From contig JAFIEP010000045.1 of assembly GCA_020832495.1 (NCBI GenBank), positions 1-36,205 of the forward strand: DNA of 36,205 nt, given 5' to 3'. The position numbers and the translations under genes are program-made. This stretch comes from Acidimicrobiia bacterium. Its GTDB lineage: Bacteria > Actinomycetota > Acidimicrobiia > Acidimicrobiales > Acidimicrobilacustridaceae. The notes beneath the pieces are model-generated. The model worked only from the letters and a program-made list of their open reading frames with translations. It had not been told where the DNA came from and did not search any database. Shown piece by piece: positions 7,804-15,737 of the stretch; positions within the stretch are counted from its first letter, which is position 1, and the number at the start of each line of letters is the position of its first letter.

Positions 7804-9756
7804 ATGTCTGCTGCTGCTGGCGGTCCGCCGCCCCGCCCGTTGAGCGATGCGGAACGCAAGGTGTTCCGCCGTGCCGGCATCGACACGGAGGCCGAGATGC
7901 GCGCATGGATCGCTGCGGGCATCGGCCCCTATGAGGCAGAGTCGTTCTGCGAAGCAGGCGTGGACGACGTCGCAACCGCGGCGCGGTGGCGGTCAGAAGG
8001 GATGAGCGGCGGCTACCTGCTCGCCGCGAAGCGTGCCGGGCTGGACGACGACGAGGCACGCGCCCGACACGGCGCCGGAAAGCCACCGGTGGATCCGGAC
8101 CCCGCCGTTGGAGAAGAGTCGCCGTGGGACCGCTACCCAGAACTCGACGAGACGACCGACCGCCATGCCGCTGCGCTCGAGGTCAGCGCCCGGGAGTTCG
8201 CCAACCTCGCCGGCGCCACCGACACCTCCATCGTGGCGCACTGGCGGAAGAGCTCGAAGTCCGGCGAAACGTTCCCCCGGGCGCTCAGCAGCGGACGCGA
8301 CCCCCACTACGGGGCGCTCGAAGTCATCGGATTCCTCCGCCACCAAAAGCGTCTCAGCAAACACCAGCCCGACGGCACCTGGTACTGGCGCCAAGCCATC
8401 GCCGGTCTCCCCGCCGCCACCAGCCACGGCGGCGACGCCCTCCGCCCCTACGTCGTGGCCCTCGTGGTGCTCGGCACGCTGCAACGCCGCGCCGAGGGTC
8501 TCGCCAACGTGGTGGCGTCGCTCGAGGCAGCCAGCCGATCCTCCCAACCCGCCGGCTACGCGCGCGAAACCATCATCGCTGCCGTCACCACCGCCGCCAC
8601 ACACGACGACGACGAAGAGCTCGCAGCGCTCCTCGAATCCGCGGTGAGCAACGTCGCCGTCAACCCCCCAGTGCTCGCCGCCGCACTCCACGGACTCGAC
8701 GAGGCGCTCGCAAAGGGCGCCGACCCCAACGACCTGCTCGACACCGCGCTCGACACCCTCGACGCCGTCACCCCCGGCAGCCCCGTCACCGTCGACGCCC
8801 TCACCGAAGTGTTCGCCGGACTCGTCGACGACGCCCCCACCAACTGCGTCGTGTGCGACCCCGCCTGCGGCGAAGGCGCCGTACTGCGCGCCGTCGCACG
8901 CCGCCGCCACACAGCACACCTCGTCGGCGTCGAACGAGCACACGCCCCGTGGGTCGTCGCCAAACTGCGCTTCTGGCTCGACCACGCCACCGGCGCACCC
9001 ACCCCCACAGACGTCGAACTGTTGGAACTCGACGCCGTCCTCGACACACCCCTCGACCACCGCACGTTCGACGTCGTGGTCATCGACCCGCCCGTCACCG
9101 GCCGCAAAGGCCCCCAACACCGCCACTGGTTCGACCTCATCGACCGCACCCTCACCGCCACCGGAACCGCTGCCGTGCTCAGCCCCTCCCGCCTCCTCGA
9201 AGCACCCAACCCCACAGCACGCATCGACCGCATCACCCCCAAACTCGGCGCCGGCGGCCTCACCAGCGTCGTGTTCCTCCCCGCCAACCTCCAGTTCGGA
9301 TCCCGCCAACCCCTCGCCCTGTGCATCCTCACCGGCGACGACCACCCCACCCGCCAACACGACACCATCGCCGTCATCGACCTCACCCGCGCCACCATCG
9401 AACCCACCCCACCCGACGGCGACACCGCACCACCCAGCACTGCCGCCACCAACACGGTCCGCTCCGCACAGATCCGCCAGACGCTCCACCTCTGGCTCAC
9501 CGCCGGAGCCACCACACCAACCGTGGACAAAGTCACCAAGACGCTGGGGTGGCCGAAAGTCACCATCGTCGACGGAACCCAGGCACGCCACGAAGGACTC
9601 GCTCCCGACCGAGCCGGCGACCTCCCACCCGAAGCCGTCGACCTCGCCGACCAACTGGCGTCACTCCTCGAAGCCCACCCCGACGTCACCGGCACAACCA
9701 CACTACGCAGCGCCCTCGACCGATTCCTCCGCTCCAAACGCCCCAAGCCCAGCTGA
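7804..9756 (+). CDS. N6-adenine DNA methylase-like protein with W-repeat and HTH N-terminus
   Basis: A 650-residue protein; ATG 7804 follows AGGAGAG. Residues about 20-90 are a tandem helical repeat with 13-14 residue spacing (WIAAGIGPYEAES and similar), shared with two other proteins in the window. Residues about 128-160 (FANLAGATDTSIVAHWRK) resemble the helix-turn-helix that precedes many actinobacterial N-6 methylases. Residues 345-500 are a Rossmann methylase core: SAM motif DPACGEG (352-358), an acidic end of strand two (GVE), and DPPV (428-431) where active N6-adenine methylases have [N/D/S]PP[Y/F/W]. The missing aromatic residue suggests altered or lost catalysis. No restriction subunit lies beside it. 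The operator at 7763 suggests repression by a shared regulator. GC-biased codon use rises strongly towards the 3' end. Confidence 0.8.
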   Translation: MSAAAGGPPPRPLSDAERKVFRRAGIDTEAEMRAWIAAGIGPYEAESFCEAGVDDVATAARWRSEGMSGGYLLAAKRAGLDDDEARARHGAGKPPVDPDPAVGEESPWDRYPELDETTDRHAAALEVSAREFANLAGATDTSIVAHWRKSSKSGETFPRALSSGRDPHYGALEVIGFLRHQKRLSKHQPDGTWYWRQAIAGLPAATSHGGDALRPYVVALVVLGTLQRRAEGLANVVASLEAASRSSQPAGYARETIIAAVTTAATHDDDEELAALLESAVSNVAVNPPVLAAALHGLDEALAKGADPNDLLDTALDTLDAVTPGSPVTVDALTEVFAGLVDDAPTNCVVCDPACGEGAVLRAVARRRHTAHLVGVERAHAPWVVAKLRFWLDHATGAPTPTDVELLELDAVLDTPLDHRTFDVVVIDPPVTGRKGPQHRHWFDLIDRTLTATGTAAVLSPSRLLEAPNPTARIDRITPKLGAGGLTSVVFLPANLQFGSRQPLALCILTGDDHPTRQHDTIAVIDLTRATIEPTPPDGDTAPPSTAATNTVRSAQIRQTLHLWLTAGATTPTVDKVTKTLGWPKVTIVDGTQARHEGLAPDRAGDLPPEAVDLADQLASLLEAHPDVTGTTTLRSALDRFLRSKRPKPS

Positions 9757-9800
9757 GCTGCCCGAAGACCGCCACCAGTCGCCTGTCTTCGGAGGCAGCG
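9757..9800 (+). terminator. Long stem-loop after the methylase-like gene
   Basis: Directly after the TGA, GCTGCC-CGAAGAC (9757-9769) pairs with GTCTTCG-(GA)-GGCAGC (9786-9800), a 13-bp stem with a two-base bulge and a 16-base loop. No T-run follows, which is common for hairpin terminators in high-GC actinobacteria. Confidence 0.6.
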
Positions 9801-10157
9801 GCCAGGGGTGGGACGTAGGAGACGCGGCGTCTGGTTGCGCAGGACGTGCGTGGCGACAGCACCTCTCGTAGCAATCGGCAGACGTCTCGCGCGAAAATAG
9901 TCGGCGTTGCTTTTCGATGGGGCCGCACGAATGCACCCCACACCGGGGTGATCGCGCTGCTTCTTGAACTTGACCAGGACCTGACCCCGGAGCAGCTCCT
10001 GCGAATCCTCCTCGACACCGCACTCCGGAACGGACCTGGAACTCCTTCGGCGAACTTCCCGGATCCGGGCGCATCGACGGTTCCGGTGCGTCGACCGAGT
10101 TGCGAAAGCTCGCCAACTACCGCACATCCAACACGAGACCGTTGAGAAGGATCACAA
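9801..10157. other. Intergenic stretch with a short palindrome
   Basis: No gene supported. There is a perfect palindrome AGACGC-G-GCGTCT at 9821-9833. An open frame at 9846-10145 (+) contains a plausible helix (ALLLELDQDLTPEQLLRILL) but has no ribosome site and ends in low-complexity sequence. I would not call it a gene without comparative evidence. Confidence 0.4.
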
Positions 10158-11042
10158 ATGACAACAGATGATTTCGGAGACATCGGTCCCGCCGACATCA
10201 AGGTGACGAGGAGAGCCGGCTTGGCAGAGTTGGCGGTCGACGGGAGGCTCGGACCGGACGCCGAGAACATCACACAGCAACTGAAAGCACTTGCCGCGAC
10301 CCCGGGCCTCGTTGACACACGGCTGGCCGCCGAGATCCGCGGCGGGCTGGACAATACCTTCGCTCTCCTCGCTGACGGGCAAACTGGATTCTGGGACCAA
10401 CTCCACAAGATGTTCGAGCCGAGGTGGGACAGGTTGGTCAACGAGACAGAGGTCCCGCTCGAGATCGGTGTGTTCTATCTGAACCTCCCGGGCGTCGCCG
10501 GCGTGTCCGCGAAGCTGTCGTCCCGGATCTCAGCTGCTCACACCTACTCGGCTTCGGTTGAACTCGGCGTCCTGGGGGGTGGCCCCTCCCACACGATGAC
10601 ACTGACCCGTGGATTCGAACGCTTGTCGGACACTCCCGAGGTCTTCCAGATCACAGTCCCCGCGGTTGTCGAGTCCAGAGAAATCATGGGCGGCAGTGAC
10701 AGGGGGAAGGTTTACCTACGTCTCGGGAAGATTAAGGATGAAGCTCGCACCTTCAGCTCCAAGCGGCTGCAGCTCCCAGATCCGAAGCGCCTCGGCCCGG
10801 AGGTCGAGCGCCTGGCGGTCGATCTCAGCAATTCAGGAGGGACCTTCACGGAGACGCAGAAGATCCAGGAGTCAACGACGTGGGAGGCAACGGTCGACTT
10901 CAAGATCGGGGGCCTGGGCCTCGAACTCGGGACGAAAGGCACGTACGGTACCGAGGTGGGGATCGACTACACGGTCGCCGGAGGTCACAAGTACGTCGGG
11001 GTGCGCTACCAGCGGCTTCCAGTGACTTACTGGACCCCCTGA
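10158..11042 (+). CDS. Beta-rich hypothetical protein
   Basis: A 294-residue protein; ATG 10158 has AGAAGG eight bases upstream. There is no signal peptide. Residues 1-100 are mixed. From about 105 onward the sequence alternates polar and apolar residues with many Ser, Thr and Gly, as in long beta strands. The last third (TFTETQKIQESTTWEATVDF, then a GLGLELGTKGTYGTEVG-like hairpin, then YVGVRYQ) recalls the amphipathic strands of pore-forming or beta-sandwich proteins. This is an impression of pattern, not a family match; I do not recognise the protein. It is a single gene ending in a hairpin and converging on the 11308-12928 operon. Its lower GC and codon use differ from the gene before it, which hints at a separate origin. 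Confidence 0.65.
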   Translation: MTTDDFGDIGPADIKVTRRAGLAELAVDGRLGPDAENITQQLKALAATPGLVDTRLAAEIRGGLDNTFALLADGQTGFWDQLHKMFEPRWDRLVNETEVPLEIGVFYLNLPGVAGVSAKLSSRISAAHTYSASVELGVLGGGPSHTMTLTRGFERLSDTPEVFQITVPAVVESREIMGGSDRGKVYLRLGKIKDEARTFSSKRLQLPDPKRLGPEVERLAVDLSNSGGTFTETQKIQESTTWEATVDFKIGGLGLELGTKGTYGTEVGIDYTVAGGHKYVGVRYQRLPVTYWTP

Positions 11043-11047
11043 CCGCA

Positions 11048-11063
11048 GCGCCGGTAGCGGCGC
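11048..11063 (+). terminator. Hairpin after the beta-rich gene
   Basis: GCGCCG-GTAG-CGGCGC is a perfect six-base-pair GC stem six bases after the stop codon. There is no T-run. The following 240 bases before the next convergent gene hold nothing I recognise. Confidence 0.4.
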
Positions 11064-11307
11064 CACCCCACACAGAGGCGAAAGGGGCCGTCGACAGTGA
11101 CCCGTCCTGCCGGCCGACTTCTCCATTGCATGGTTGGTCCGTCGACTGTCCCGAGAGGGAGTGCGCACCACGTGATGGCCGCTCCGCTGATGCGACAGCT
11201 ACGACAGTGAGTAGCGACCGCGCAGCGTTCGTGGAAGCGATCGGGCCCGACCCTCGGTCATCGTGTCTGACTCGCCGTGGTGGATGCGATCGTGGGCGTC
11301 ACGGCCG

Positions 11308-11952
11308 CTAGTCCAAGAGCCGGTGGGGTCGCCCGGCAGCGACGGACATACGGTCGGCGATGCGGGCGGCGTCGAACCCGGCGGCGTGCAGCGTTGCCGA
11401 TGCGGTGTCGAGATCGGGCACGGTGACGGTTCCGCTGTGGAGGGCTCGGCTGGCATCTTGTGGGTCGGCGGTGGTGAGGTGCGGTCCCGGCCATGTGGAG
11501 CCGACGAGGAGGCGGGGGAGCACGGCGATGGCGGCGCTGGCGTCGGCGGCGACGCGTGCTCGCAGTGGCTGGCCGGCCAGCAGGGCGGCCATTGCCCGGT
11601 GGTGCCCGCCCAGGAGGATCAGCCGGTCGTCGACGGCGGCGACGAGCGGGTAGCGGTTGGAGAGCGTCGCCCGGTCTGCTGAGGTGAGCCCTGTGGTGTG
11701 CCACGTCGGGGTGAGGTAGTAGGTGACGTGGTGGCGTAGCACCCATGGTTGGGTGGCGGTCAGCCGTCGAGGGTCGATGTCGGCGACGAACGGGGAGCCG
11801 CGCAGCAACGCAGCTGCCACAGCCACGCGCTGCGTCCGCTCTGCGCGTGTGGTGCTCGACGGCCACGGCACCGGGACACGGTCACTCGAGCCGAACCCCG
11901 CATCGATCGACCCGGCACCGAACAACGTATCTGAACGAGACGCCCAGTTCAC
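11308..11952 (-). CDS. ParB-like (sulfiredoxin-fold) protein
   Basis: A 214-residue protein starting at ATG 11952. Residues about 100-130 (VAAVDDRLILLGGHHRAMAA and the following LLAGQP) match the ParB N-terminal/sulfiredoxin-like core, in which the G-x-H-R element sits after a beta hairpin. Canonical ParB has a DNA-binding HTH; none is evident, so this is more likely a stand-alone ParB-like domain of unknown activity (CTPase, nuclease or neither). It is the last gene of a three-gene operon and overlaps the preceding gene by four bases (ATGA). No ParA is nearby, so chromosome or plasmid partition is not supported. Confidence 0.7.
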   Translation of the reverse strand: MNWASRSDTLFGAGSIDAGFGSSDRVPVPWPSSTTRAERTQRVAVAAALLRGSPFVADIDPRRLTATQPWVLRHHVTYYLTPTWHTTGLTSADRATLSNRYPLVAAVDDRLILLGGHHRAMAALLAGQPLRARVAADASAAIAVLPRLLVGSTWPGPHLTTADPQDASRALHSGTVTVPDLDTASATLHAAGFDAARIADRMSVAAGRPHRLLD

Positions 11953-12524
11953 GCCGCCTCGGGGAGGTCGCGGGGAGCGGCCGGCAGCTGTCGGGTGGCG
12001 GCGAGTCGCACGAGGCGGTCGCGGCGGGCAGCGAGCGTGCGGGCTGCGGGGCGGCGCACCAGCGGGTCAGGGTCCGCGGCGAGCTGCTCGAGGAGCGCCC
12101 CGAGAAGGTTCGTGCGGGCCGCAACGGTGGCCTTGGCTTCGGTGTGGGGACCGTCGATGATGGCCTGCACGGCCCGGCGGCCGAGTTCGTGATTGGCCAG
12201 CAGCTGCGCCACGACCCGACCGTCAGGGTCGCCGGCGAGGGTGGTCTGGATACGGTCGTCGCGGCAGAACAGGTTCGCCGTGGCGCACCAGCGGACGTAG
12301 GGGTCGGGGTCCTCGACCAGGCGGCGGAGCAAGCCGAGCGAGCAGCGCGCAGCGAGCTCGCCGCGGATCTCAGCTGAGGGGTGGTCAGCCAACACCGCAG
12401 CGAGGTCGGCGCGCCACGGGTCCTCGCCGGCATCGCAGGCACGCCCGGCAAGGGTGTGGCTGAGCGACGCCGTCGTACGGACGAACTCGTCGTCGGAGAT
12501 GGTGGGTGGGGTGAAATCGTTCAT
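11949..12524 (-). CDS. LRV/HEAT-like repeat protein
   Basis: A 191-residue protein starting at ATG 12524 with AAAGGAA upstream. It is built of helical repeats of the leucine-rich-variant type: phrases such as LAAVLADHPSAEIRGELAAR, LVEDPDPYVRWCATANL and LAADPDPLVRRPAARTLAAR, with the recurring D-P-D-x2-V-R core. Such repeats usually bind proteins. The family's N-terminal Fe-S cluster is not evident. It is the middle gene of the operon, coupled to the ParB-like gene, and could be an adaptor between its neighbours (inference). Confidence 0.75.
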   Translation of the reverse strand: MNDFTPPTISDDEFVRTTASLSHTLAGRACDAGEDPWRADLAAVLADHPSAEIRGELAARCSLGLLRRLVEDPDPYVRWCATANLFCRDDRIQTTLAGDPDGRVVAQLLANHELGRRAVQAIIDGPHTEAKATVAARTNLLGALLEQLAADPDPLVRRPAARTLAARRDRLVRLAATRQLPAAPRDLPEAA

Positions 12525-12613
12525 GGGGTTCCTTTCGGGGTAGAGGGTGGATGGGTGGATACTCAGGGTGTTCTCGGTTGTGAAGCGCCAGATCCGGCGC
12601 CGGGTCGCTCGAC

Positions 12614-12928
12614 TCAGAAGTCGTCGAAGCTCAACTGGCCAGGACCAGCCGGCGCGTTGCGCTGCACCGACGGCGGAGGAAACCCCGCAGCGAGGTCCTC
12701 GGTCCGTCGCACCAGGTCGTCGGACTGACGCGACGTCAACGGGCCGATCTCGAAACCGTCGTCGCCGATGGCGATGTTGTGGCTCCCGCCCAAGGCGTCG
12801 AGCAGACCCAGATCTCGCAGCGATCGCAACAGTCGGCGGCGACGGGAAGCCAACGCGTCAGCGTGACGGCCGATCTCGTCGACTACAGCAGCAGCCTCGG
12901 CAAGTGGGTCAGGTACAGGGGTGGTCAA
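12614..12928 (-). CDS. Small charged protein with clamp-motif-like tail
   Basis: A 104-residue protein. TTG 12928 is chosen because AAGGAG lies seven bases upstream; the frame is open to 13003, but the promoter overlaps that part. The body is a charged helix (VVDEIGRHADALASRRRRLL) followed by a SRQSDDLVRRTEDLA helix. The protein ends in GQLSFDDF, which resembles the short Q-L-[S/D]-x-F tails that bind the DNA polymerase sliding clamp. I do not recognise the family. It is the first gene of the LRV/ParB-like operon; the 89-base gap to the next gene has its own ribosome site. Confidence 0.65.
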   Translation of the reverse strand: MTTPVPDPLAEAAAVVDEIGRHADALASRRRRLLRSLRDLGLLDALGGSHNIAIGDDGFEIGPLTSRQSDDLVRRTEDLAAGFPPPSVQRNAPAGPGQLSFDDF

Positions 12929-12974
12929 TGCGATTCTCCTTTGGTTGAGTGGACCGGACGCTCCGGCCCATGCA

Positions 12975-13003
12975 AGTATGGCGAATAGCCGACGCTTTGT
13001 CAA
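12975..13003 (-). promoter_or_regulatory. Promoter of the LRV/ParB-like operon
   Basis: On the minus strand, TTGACA (13003-12998), a 17-base spacer and CATACT (12980-12975) form a near-consensus housekeeping promoter, about 47 bases upstream of the TTG start at 12928. The shared inverted repeat at 13012-13028 lies nine bases upstream of the -35. Confidence 0.7.
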
Positions 13004-13011
13004 ACGAATCT

Positions 13012-13028
13012 GCGTTGTGTTACGACGC
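13012..13028. promoter_or_regulatory. Shared inverted-repeat operator, site 2
   Basis: GCGTTG-TGTTA-CGACGC, one mismatch between arms, between the minus-strand operon (12928) and the plus-strand nuclease gene (13107). It differs from the other sites in its spacer. It sits just upstream of the minus-strand -35 and 78 bases before the plus-strand start, so it could act on either gene. Confidence 0.55.
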
Positions 13029-13106
13029 TTTTGCGAGATTCACCACAACAGGCTTCCATCGCGTGTCCCGGACTGATGTGTCACAGCGGCGTGCTACGAC
13101 GGTCTC

Positions 13107-14321
13107 ATGACCTCGACCGCTTCCCCTGATGAACTCCTCCGAACCGCCTTTCCCCTCGGGTCGGTGGTGGAGTGGGCTTCCGGAGGTTCGATCGCCACCA
13201 CCTGCGACATCGTGGACGACCAGTCCGATGACCACTCCGTGCCCGTACGGTTCGGATGGGCAGGTGGCCACGTCACCGGCGTCACCACCCACGCCAGCCT
13301 CGAGACAGGCGCAGACACTGGCCGCCTCGACTTCGCCGACGACCTCCACGTCCGCCGACTCGCCGCCGAGGACCTGCTCCGTGCGCCGTCGCTCTTCGCG
13401 GATCTCGTGGGTCCGCAGGCGGCCAGCGACGCGGCGTGGACCCGGCGGATGCGCCTCCACCAGTCGTGGTGGCGCACGTTCCGTCTGCGAGTGCCCTATG
13501 GCACAGGACCTCATCCGACGTCGACCAGCAGCTACGGCAACATGCTCACCGCCGCCGACGCCGATGCTGGGCGCAACTTCCTGACCGACGACGCCCGCTC
13601 CGCCTACAGCGACCGCGTGGCAACCGGCGCCCGAGGGATCGACTCCTTCCGAACGTCGCGCAACCTGCTGGCTTCCCAGCCGATGGCGTTCAACGTGTTC
13701 GGCCACCTGTCCCGGCGCCGGGAGGTTGCGGCCGACCTGTTCCGCACGGTCCTCGACGACCCCACCATCGAGACGGTGACGAGGCTCGAGATCGAACGGC
13801 TCTCCGACGCCCTCGGCGACCACACCGCGTTCGATGCGTTCGCCACGTTCGTTCGCACCGACGGATCAACGGGCTGCGTCGCCATCGAGACGAAGCTCAC
13901 CGAGCCGTTCTCGACCGAGGACTACGACTGGGACAAGTACCTCCAGCACGCTGCCTTCGACCCCGCCGACTGGACCACCAAGGACCCCGCCGTCCTCGGG
14001 GATCGCCGCTGGTCGCAACTGTGGCGCAACCATCTGCTCGCCCGAGCCGAGGCGAAGGCTCTCACACTGGGGACGACGACGGTGCTCGTGGTCCACCACC
14101 CCAACGACCCTCACTGCGCCACCGTCGTCGACGACTACCGGGGACTGCTGCGCGACCCGTCGGCGGTGCGCGCCGCCGACCTGCAGGTGGTCCACGATGC
14201 GCTGGTCGACGCCGTGACCCACGACGAGGCGCAGGCGGCCTGGCTCGACGCGCTCCGCGAGCGCTACCTCGACCTCGCGCTGTCCGAACCACTCGTGGAG
14301 GTGGCGGCGCTCCACCGCTGA
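13107..14321 (+). CDS. PGN_0703-type putative PD-(D/E)XK restriction endonuclease
   Basis: A 404-residue protein starting at ATG 13107. The central part carries the landmark SQPMAFNVFG (190-199), followed by a long helix and the nuclease core: FDAF (D243), then CVAIETKLTE with E261 and K263. This D-(x17)-E-x-K arrangement is the PD-(D/E)XK active site, and the S-Q-x4-FN element upstream is typical of the PGN_0703 family of putative restriction enzymes. The C-terminal half holds WSQLWRNHLLARAEA and a VLVVHHPND strand, probably completing the fold. No methylase is next to it; the nearest methylase-like gene is 3.4 kb upstream and may be inactive. There is no clear ribosome site. TACGAC at 13095-13100 lies six bases before the ATG, so a leaderless message is possible. 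Confidence 0.8.
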   Translation: MTSTASPDELLRTAFPLGSVVEWASGGSIATTCDIVDDQSDDHSVPVRFGWAGGHVTGVTTHASLETGADTGRLDFADDLHVRRLAAEDLLRAPSLFADLVGPQAASDAAWTRRMRLHQSWWRTFRLRVPYGTGPHPTSTSSYGNMLTAADADAGRNFLTDDARSAYSDRVATGARGIDSFRTSRNLLASQPMAFNVFGHLSRRREVAADLFRTVLDDPTIETVTRLEIERLSDALGDHTAFDAFATFVRTDGSTGCVAIETKLTEPFSTEDYDWDKYLQHAAFDPADWTTKDPAVLGDRRWSQLWRNHLLARAEAKALTLGTTTVLVVHHPNDPHCATVVDDYRGLLRDPSAVRAADLQVVHDALVDAVTHDEAQAAWLDALRERYLDLALSEPLVEVAALHR

Positions 14322-14470
14322 CATCGGCGACCTCCGCCTCAGCCCGACGAAGGAGCTCGTGGCACAGACCGCGCCGCCGGTCAGTGCCGAGCACGGTCGA
14401 TCACCGCGTCCTTCGGTGCCTGCGCCGGGCGTTCAGGTCGATGGTCGTCACTACAGTGTCGATTCACGCC

Positions 14471-14489
14471 ACGTGCGGCTGCCGCACGT
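14471..14489 (+). promoter_or_regulatory. Perfect inverted repeat upstream of sbcD
   Basis: ACGTGCGG-CTG-CCGCACGT, eight-base-pair arms with no mismatch, 31 bases before the sbcD start. A possible -10 (TACAGT, 14452-14457) lies just upstream, so the repeat would fall near the transcription start or in the leader. It may be an operator or a leader hairpin. The rest of the 14322-14519 gap shows nothing. Confidence 0.5.
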
Positions 14490-14519
14490 CGCTCAGGAAC
14501 AGGCGAAGCGGGGCACCCC

Positions 14520-15737
14520 ATGCGGATCATCCACACCAGTGACTGGCACCTCGGACGGCGGTTCGGGCCGATGTCCCTGCGGGCCGACCAGGAAGCTTTC
14601 TGCGACTGGCTTGTCGACCTGTGCGACGACCAGCAGGCCGAGCTGGTCGTCGTGGCCGGCGACCTCTTCGATCGGGCCATCGCGCCGGTGGAGTCGATCG
14701 AGTTGTTCCGCGAGACGATCCACCGCCTCCTCGACCAGGACGTGACGGTGGCGGCCATCACCGGGAACCACGACGGAGCCGACCGGGTGGCACCCCACGG
14801 CGACCTGTTGGATCTCAGTCGCTTCTACCTTCGCGGCGGCTACCACGGGGTGGGCCAGGTCATCACCATGGACGGCTCCGATGGACCGCTCGACCTGGTC
14901 CTGCTCCCGTTCCTCGACCCCCAGGCGGCACCCGACGAGTTCGGTGAGGTGCCCCCTGGCGACCACGACGACGATCCCCAGGACGCCGACCCAGCCGATC
15001 CGACGAGTGAACTGGTGGAGCGGCGACGGCGGCGCACCCACGCCTCAGTCCTCGAGGTGGCCTGCGCAAGCGCGAGCGAACGGTTGACCAGCCCCCGTTC
15101 CCTGGCCGTGGCCCACGCCTTCGTCGCCGGAAGCGAGACCAGCGACTCGGAACGCCAACTGGTGGTCGGCGGCACCGGAGAGGTACCGGTCGGGTTGTTC
15201 GCGCCGTTCAGCTACACCGCGTTGGGACACCTGCACCGGCCGCAGACGGTCGGTGGAAACGAGCACGTGCGCTACTCGGGAACACCCCTGGCATATTCGT
15301 TCTCCGAGGACCACGCCAAGTCGGTGGTGGTGCTCGACATGGACCCCGACGGCGACACCACCCTGGAGGAGATCCCCGTCGGCGTCGGCCGTGCAGTCCG
15401 CAAGCTGACGGGCACGATCGACGAGCTGTTGGATCCCGCCGGCAACATCGACGCCCATGGCTGTTTCGTGCGAGCTGACCTCACCGACCGCGAGACCGTG
15501 CTCGACGCCAAGGCGCGCCTGCAAGCGGTGTACCCCTACGTGGTCGAGGTCCGCCTCCAACCGGTGGGGTCGAGCGACGAGTCCACCGAAGCACCAATCG
15601 ACATCAACGCCCTGTCCCCCCTCGAGGCCACGCGCTTGTTCTGGGAAACGGCAGAAGGCTCGCCACCCGACGACGACGTCGACCAACTGTTCGTGAGCGC
15701 CGCCACCAAGGCGGCGTCGGCCGGAGCCGACTCGTGA
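14520..15737 (+). CDS. sbcD: SbcD, exonuclease subunit of SbcCD
   Basis: A 405-residue metallophosphoesterase. It begins MRIIHTSDWHLG (D8, H10 bind metal) and continues with AGDLFDRA (D48), the GNHDG motif (N83, H84, D85), a later VAHAFV histidine and ALGHLHRPQ near residue 240, the full set of manganese ligands of the Mre11/SbcD family. With SbcC it forms a nuclease that opens hairpins and trims protein-blocked DNA ends, and in several bacteria it limits palindrome-bearing DNA. An Asp-rich insertion (about 140-165) separates the blocks. It overlaps sbcC by four bases (GTGA). AGGCGAAGCGGGG lies upstream of the ATG as a plausible ribosome site. Confidence 0.95.
   Translation: MRIIHTSDWHLGRRFGPMSLRADQEAFCDWLVDLCDDQQAELVVVAGDLFDRAIAPVESIELFRETIHRLLDQDVTVAAITGNHDGADRVAPHGDLLDLSRFYLRGGYHGVGQVITMDGSDGPLDLVLLPFLDPQAAPDEFGEVPPGDHDDDPQDADPADPTSELVERRRRRTHASVLEVACASASERLTSPRSLAVAHAFVAGSETSDSERQLVVGGTGEVPVGLFAPFSYTALGHLHRPQTVGGNEHVRYSGTPLAYSFSEDHAKSVVVLDMDPDGDTTLEEIPVGVGRAVRKLTGTIDELLDPAGNIDAHGCFVRADLTDRETVLDAKARLQAVYPYVVEVRLQPVGSSDESTEAPIDINALSPLEATRLFWETAEGSPPDDDVDQLFVSAATKAASAGADS

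Noticed and set aside
7993-9654. Long Gly/Val-rich minus-strand frame opposite the methylase-like gene
   Set aside because: It is an antisense shadow produced by extreme third-position GC; the plus strand carries the recognisable methylase motifs and a ribosome site.
9846-10145. 99-codon plus-strand frame after the methylase-like gene
   Set aside because: No ribosome site, low-complexity end and no recognisable domain; kept only as a note in the gap entry.
11308-11952. ParB-like protein as evidence for a plasmid partition locus
   Set aside because: No ParA-type ATPase or parS-like cluster is nearby and no ParB HTH is visible, so partition is not supported.
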